DNA of 5,972 bases, taken from the NCBI GenBank assembly GCA_964547995.1, contig CAZJRB010000198.1, positions 1 to 5,972 on the forward strand, read 5' to 3'. The notes below the pieces were generated by a model. That model worked only from the letters and a program-made list of their open reading frames with translations, was not told the DNA's origin and ran no database searches. Source of the stretch: CAZJRB01 sp964547995. Lineage in GTDB: Bacteria; Planctomycetota; Planctomycetia; Pirellulales; Thermoguttaceae. Below, one piece after another: positions 5,223 to 5,972 of the stretch. The first letter of the stretch is position 1. Every line of letters starts with the position of its first letter. The translations under genes were made by a program, and so were the position numbers.

Positions 5223-5967
5223 GCAGACAAGACCAAGGAAGAACACTGGAAACAGGAAGGGCCAACAACGCAAGACGAAAGGGCGTACCAGCACGAAGTC
5301 CACTTCGTCGCAGGCATCGGGTAAGAAGCCAAAGAAGAGGAGGCCACAGAGGAAGGAGAGTGCCGCCGAGCAACTCACTGCTCTGCAAGCCGCAGTCGAA
5401 CTCGTCAAGCGAGGCCACCGCGAGATGGTGCCCCGCCTGCGCGAATTGCTTACCGAAAGCCCCGAGGTCTGGAAGACCGTTGGCGACATCGCGCGCAATG
5501 TGCAGCGTGGCTGGGTTCGACTCCTCGCCGATGGAGACGACACTGTCGCAGAGTCGATGAATCTGTACGTCGAATCGCGGCAGAAGGAGTTGTTGGGAGA
5601 CGATTTCACGGCGTTGGAGAAAGCGATGGTTGAGCGAATCGTCACCTGCGAACTTCGGGTGGCGTACCTCGAAGGCCACGAGGTGTCGGTGCCTGGCCTC
5701 GATGACACGCGGTTGGCCAGAGCCAGGGACGAGAGGATAGAGCGAGCAGAGAAGCTGGCTACGCGGGCGATGCAGAAACTTCGCGAGGTTCAGCTTCTGC
5801 AAGCGCGTATCCGAAATGTCGAAGCTCGCACCCCCAAGCCGATGTCAGTCTTAGCTGGCGGCGGAGTCGCGAACGGAAAGCGCGACTCGTCGAGTGAGCA
5901 GATTCCGAGCCGATTGCAGCCGTACTTGCGGAAGGGCAACGGTGCCGTCAAGGTGGCCCAAGGATAG
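5215..5967 (+). CDS. Conserved helical protein with basic tail, function unknown
   Basis: The product has 250 residues. Residues 1-47 form a low-complexity tail rich in Lys, Arg, Ser and Thr (for example TKGRTSTKSTSSQASGKKPK), similar in composition to histone H1-like or RNA-binding tails. The conserved part follows. VELVKRGHREMVPRLRELLTE (61-81), PEVWKTVGDIARNVQRGWVRLLA and LEKAMVERIVTCELRVAYLE match, from memory, a planctomycete family with the pattern 'G...vLPrLRelLd..PevW..vGDla..a...W..Ll' and 'LEr.lveRvv.cwLqv...'. A helical segment about 165-203 (RARDERIERAEKLATRAMQKLREVQLLQARI) ends the conserved region. No enzyme motif, signal peptide or membrane segment is visible. The upstream WEQRG-type gene overlaps it by 8 bases, so they probably act in the same process. 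DNA or RNA binding through the tail is inference. Confidence 0.65.
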   Translation: MPEQTRPRKNTGNRKGQQRKTKGRTSTKSTSSQASGKKPKKRRPQRKESAAEQLTALQAAVELVKRGHREMVPRLRELLTESPEVWKTVGDIARNVQRGWVRLLADGDDTVAESMNLYVESRQKELLGDDFTALEKAMVERIVTCELRVAYLEGHEVSVPGLDDTRLARARDERIERAEKLATRAMQKLREVQLLQARIRNVEARTPKPMSVLAGGGVANGKRDSSSEQIPSRLQPYLRKGNGAVKVAQG

Positions 5968-5972
5968 CGGGC

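Noticed and set aside
5140..5802. Leftward ORF of 220 residues opposite the last gene
   Set aside because: It is the antisense shadow of the 5215-5967 gene, which has a strong ribosome binding site and family-like motifs.

Overview
The window looks like part of a planctomycete genome or plasmid. It has a moderate G+C content, several GTG starts, and long basic proteins without enzyme signatures. The last three genes resemble uncharacterised families that I associate, from memory, with Planctomycetes (Pirellulales or Gemmatales-like genomes). No rRNA, tRNA, CRISPR array, transposase or integrase gene was found. Every protein lacks a confident functional name, so the annotation rests on internal repeats, motifs and non-coding structure.

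Left part (1-1015). A short leftward ORF (47-283) carries a faint RNase H-like start motif. A leftward gene for a small basic protein (337-714) follows, with a hairpin beyond its stop codon. The stretch from 715 to about 1015 is non-coding apart from a possible leftward promoter.

Middle part (1016-2531). A rightward gene (1066-2325) encodes a 419-residue protein made of two tandem winged-helix-like domains, each containing an LLS-x-ILWWF motif. A perfect 9-bp inverted repeat lies just before its start. Thirty bases after its stop are four direct repeats of about 16 bp, spaced 22, 20 and 20 bp. An A+T-rich stretch (about 30% G+C) and a 13-bp-stem hairpin follow. A two-winged-helix protein, an upstream dyad that partly resembles the repeats, repeats spaced by two helical turns and an adjoining A+T-rich tract form the layout of an iteron-type replication origin. 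This is an inference; an IS21-like repeated end is the main alternative.

Right part (2532-5967). A well-formed promoter with a perfect 9-bp dyad over the start point (2806-2854) drives a rightward run of four genes. These are a 325-residue protein with an internally duplicated helical domain (2873-3850), an HTH protein (3900-4820), a small WEQRG-type protein (4917-5222) and a basic-tailed helical protein (5215-5967). The last two overlap by 8 bp. A near copy of the promoter dyad (21 of 23 bases) recurs at 288-310, which hints at one regulator acting on both ends of the window.

Taken together, the window reads as an accessory replicon or integrated element: a putative replication module followed by a regulated cassette of conserved, uncharacterised genes.
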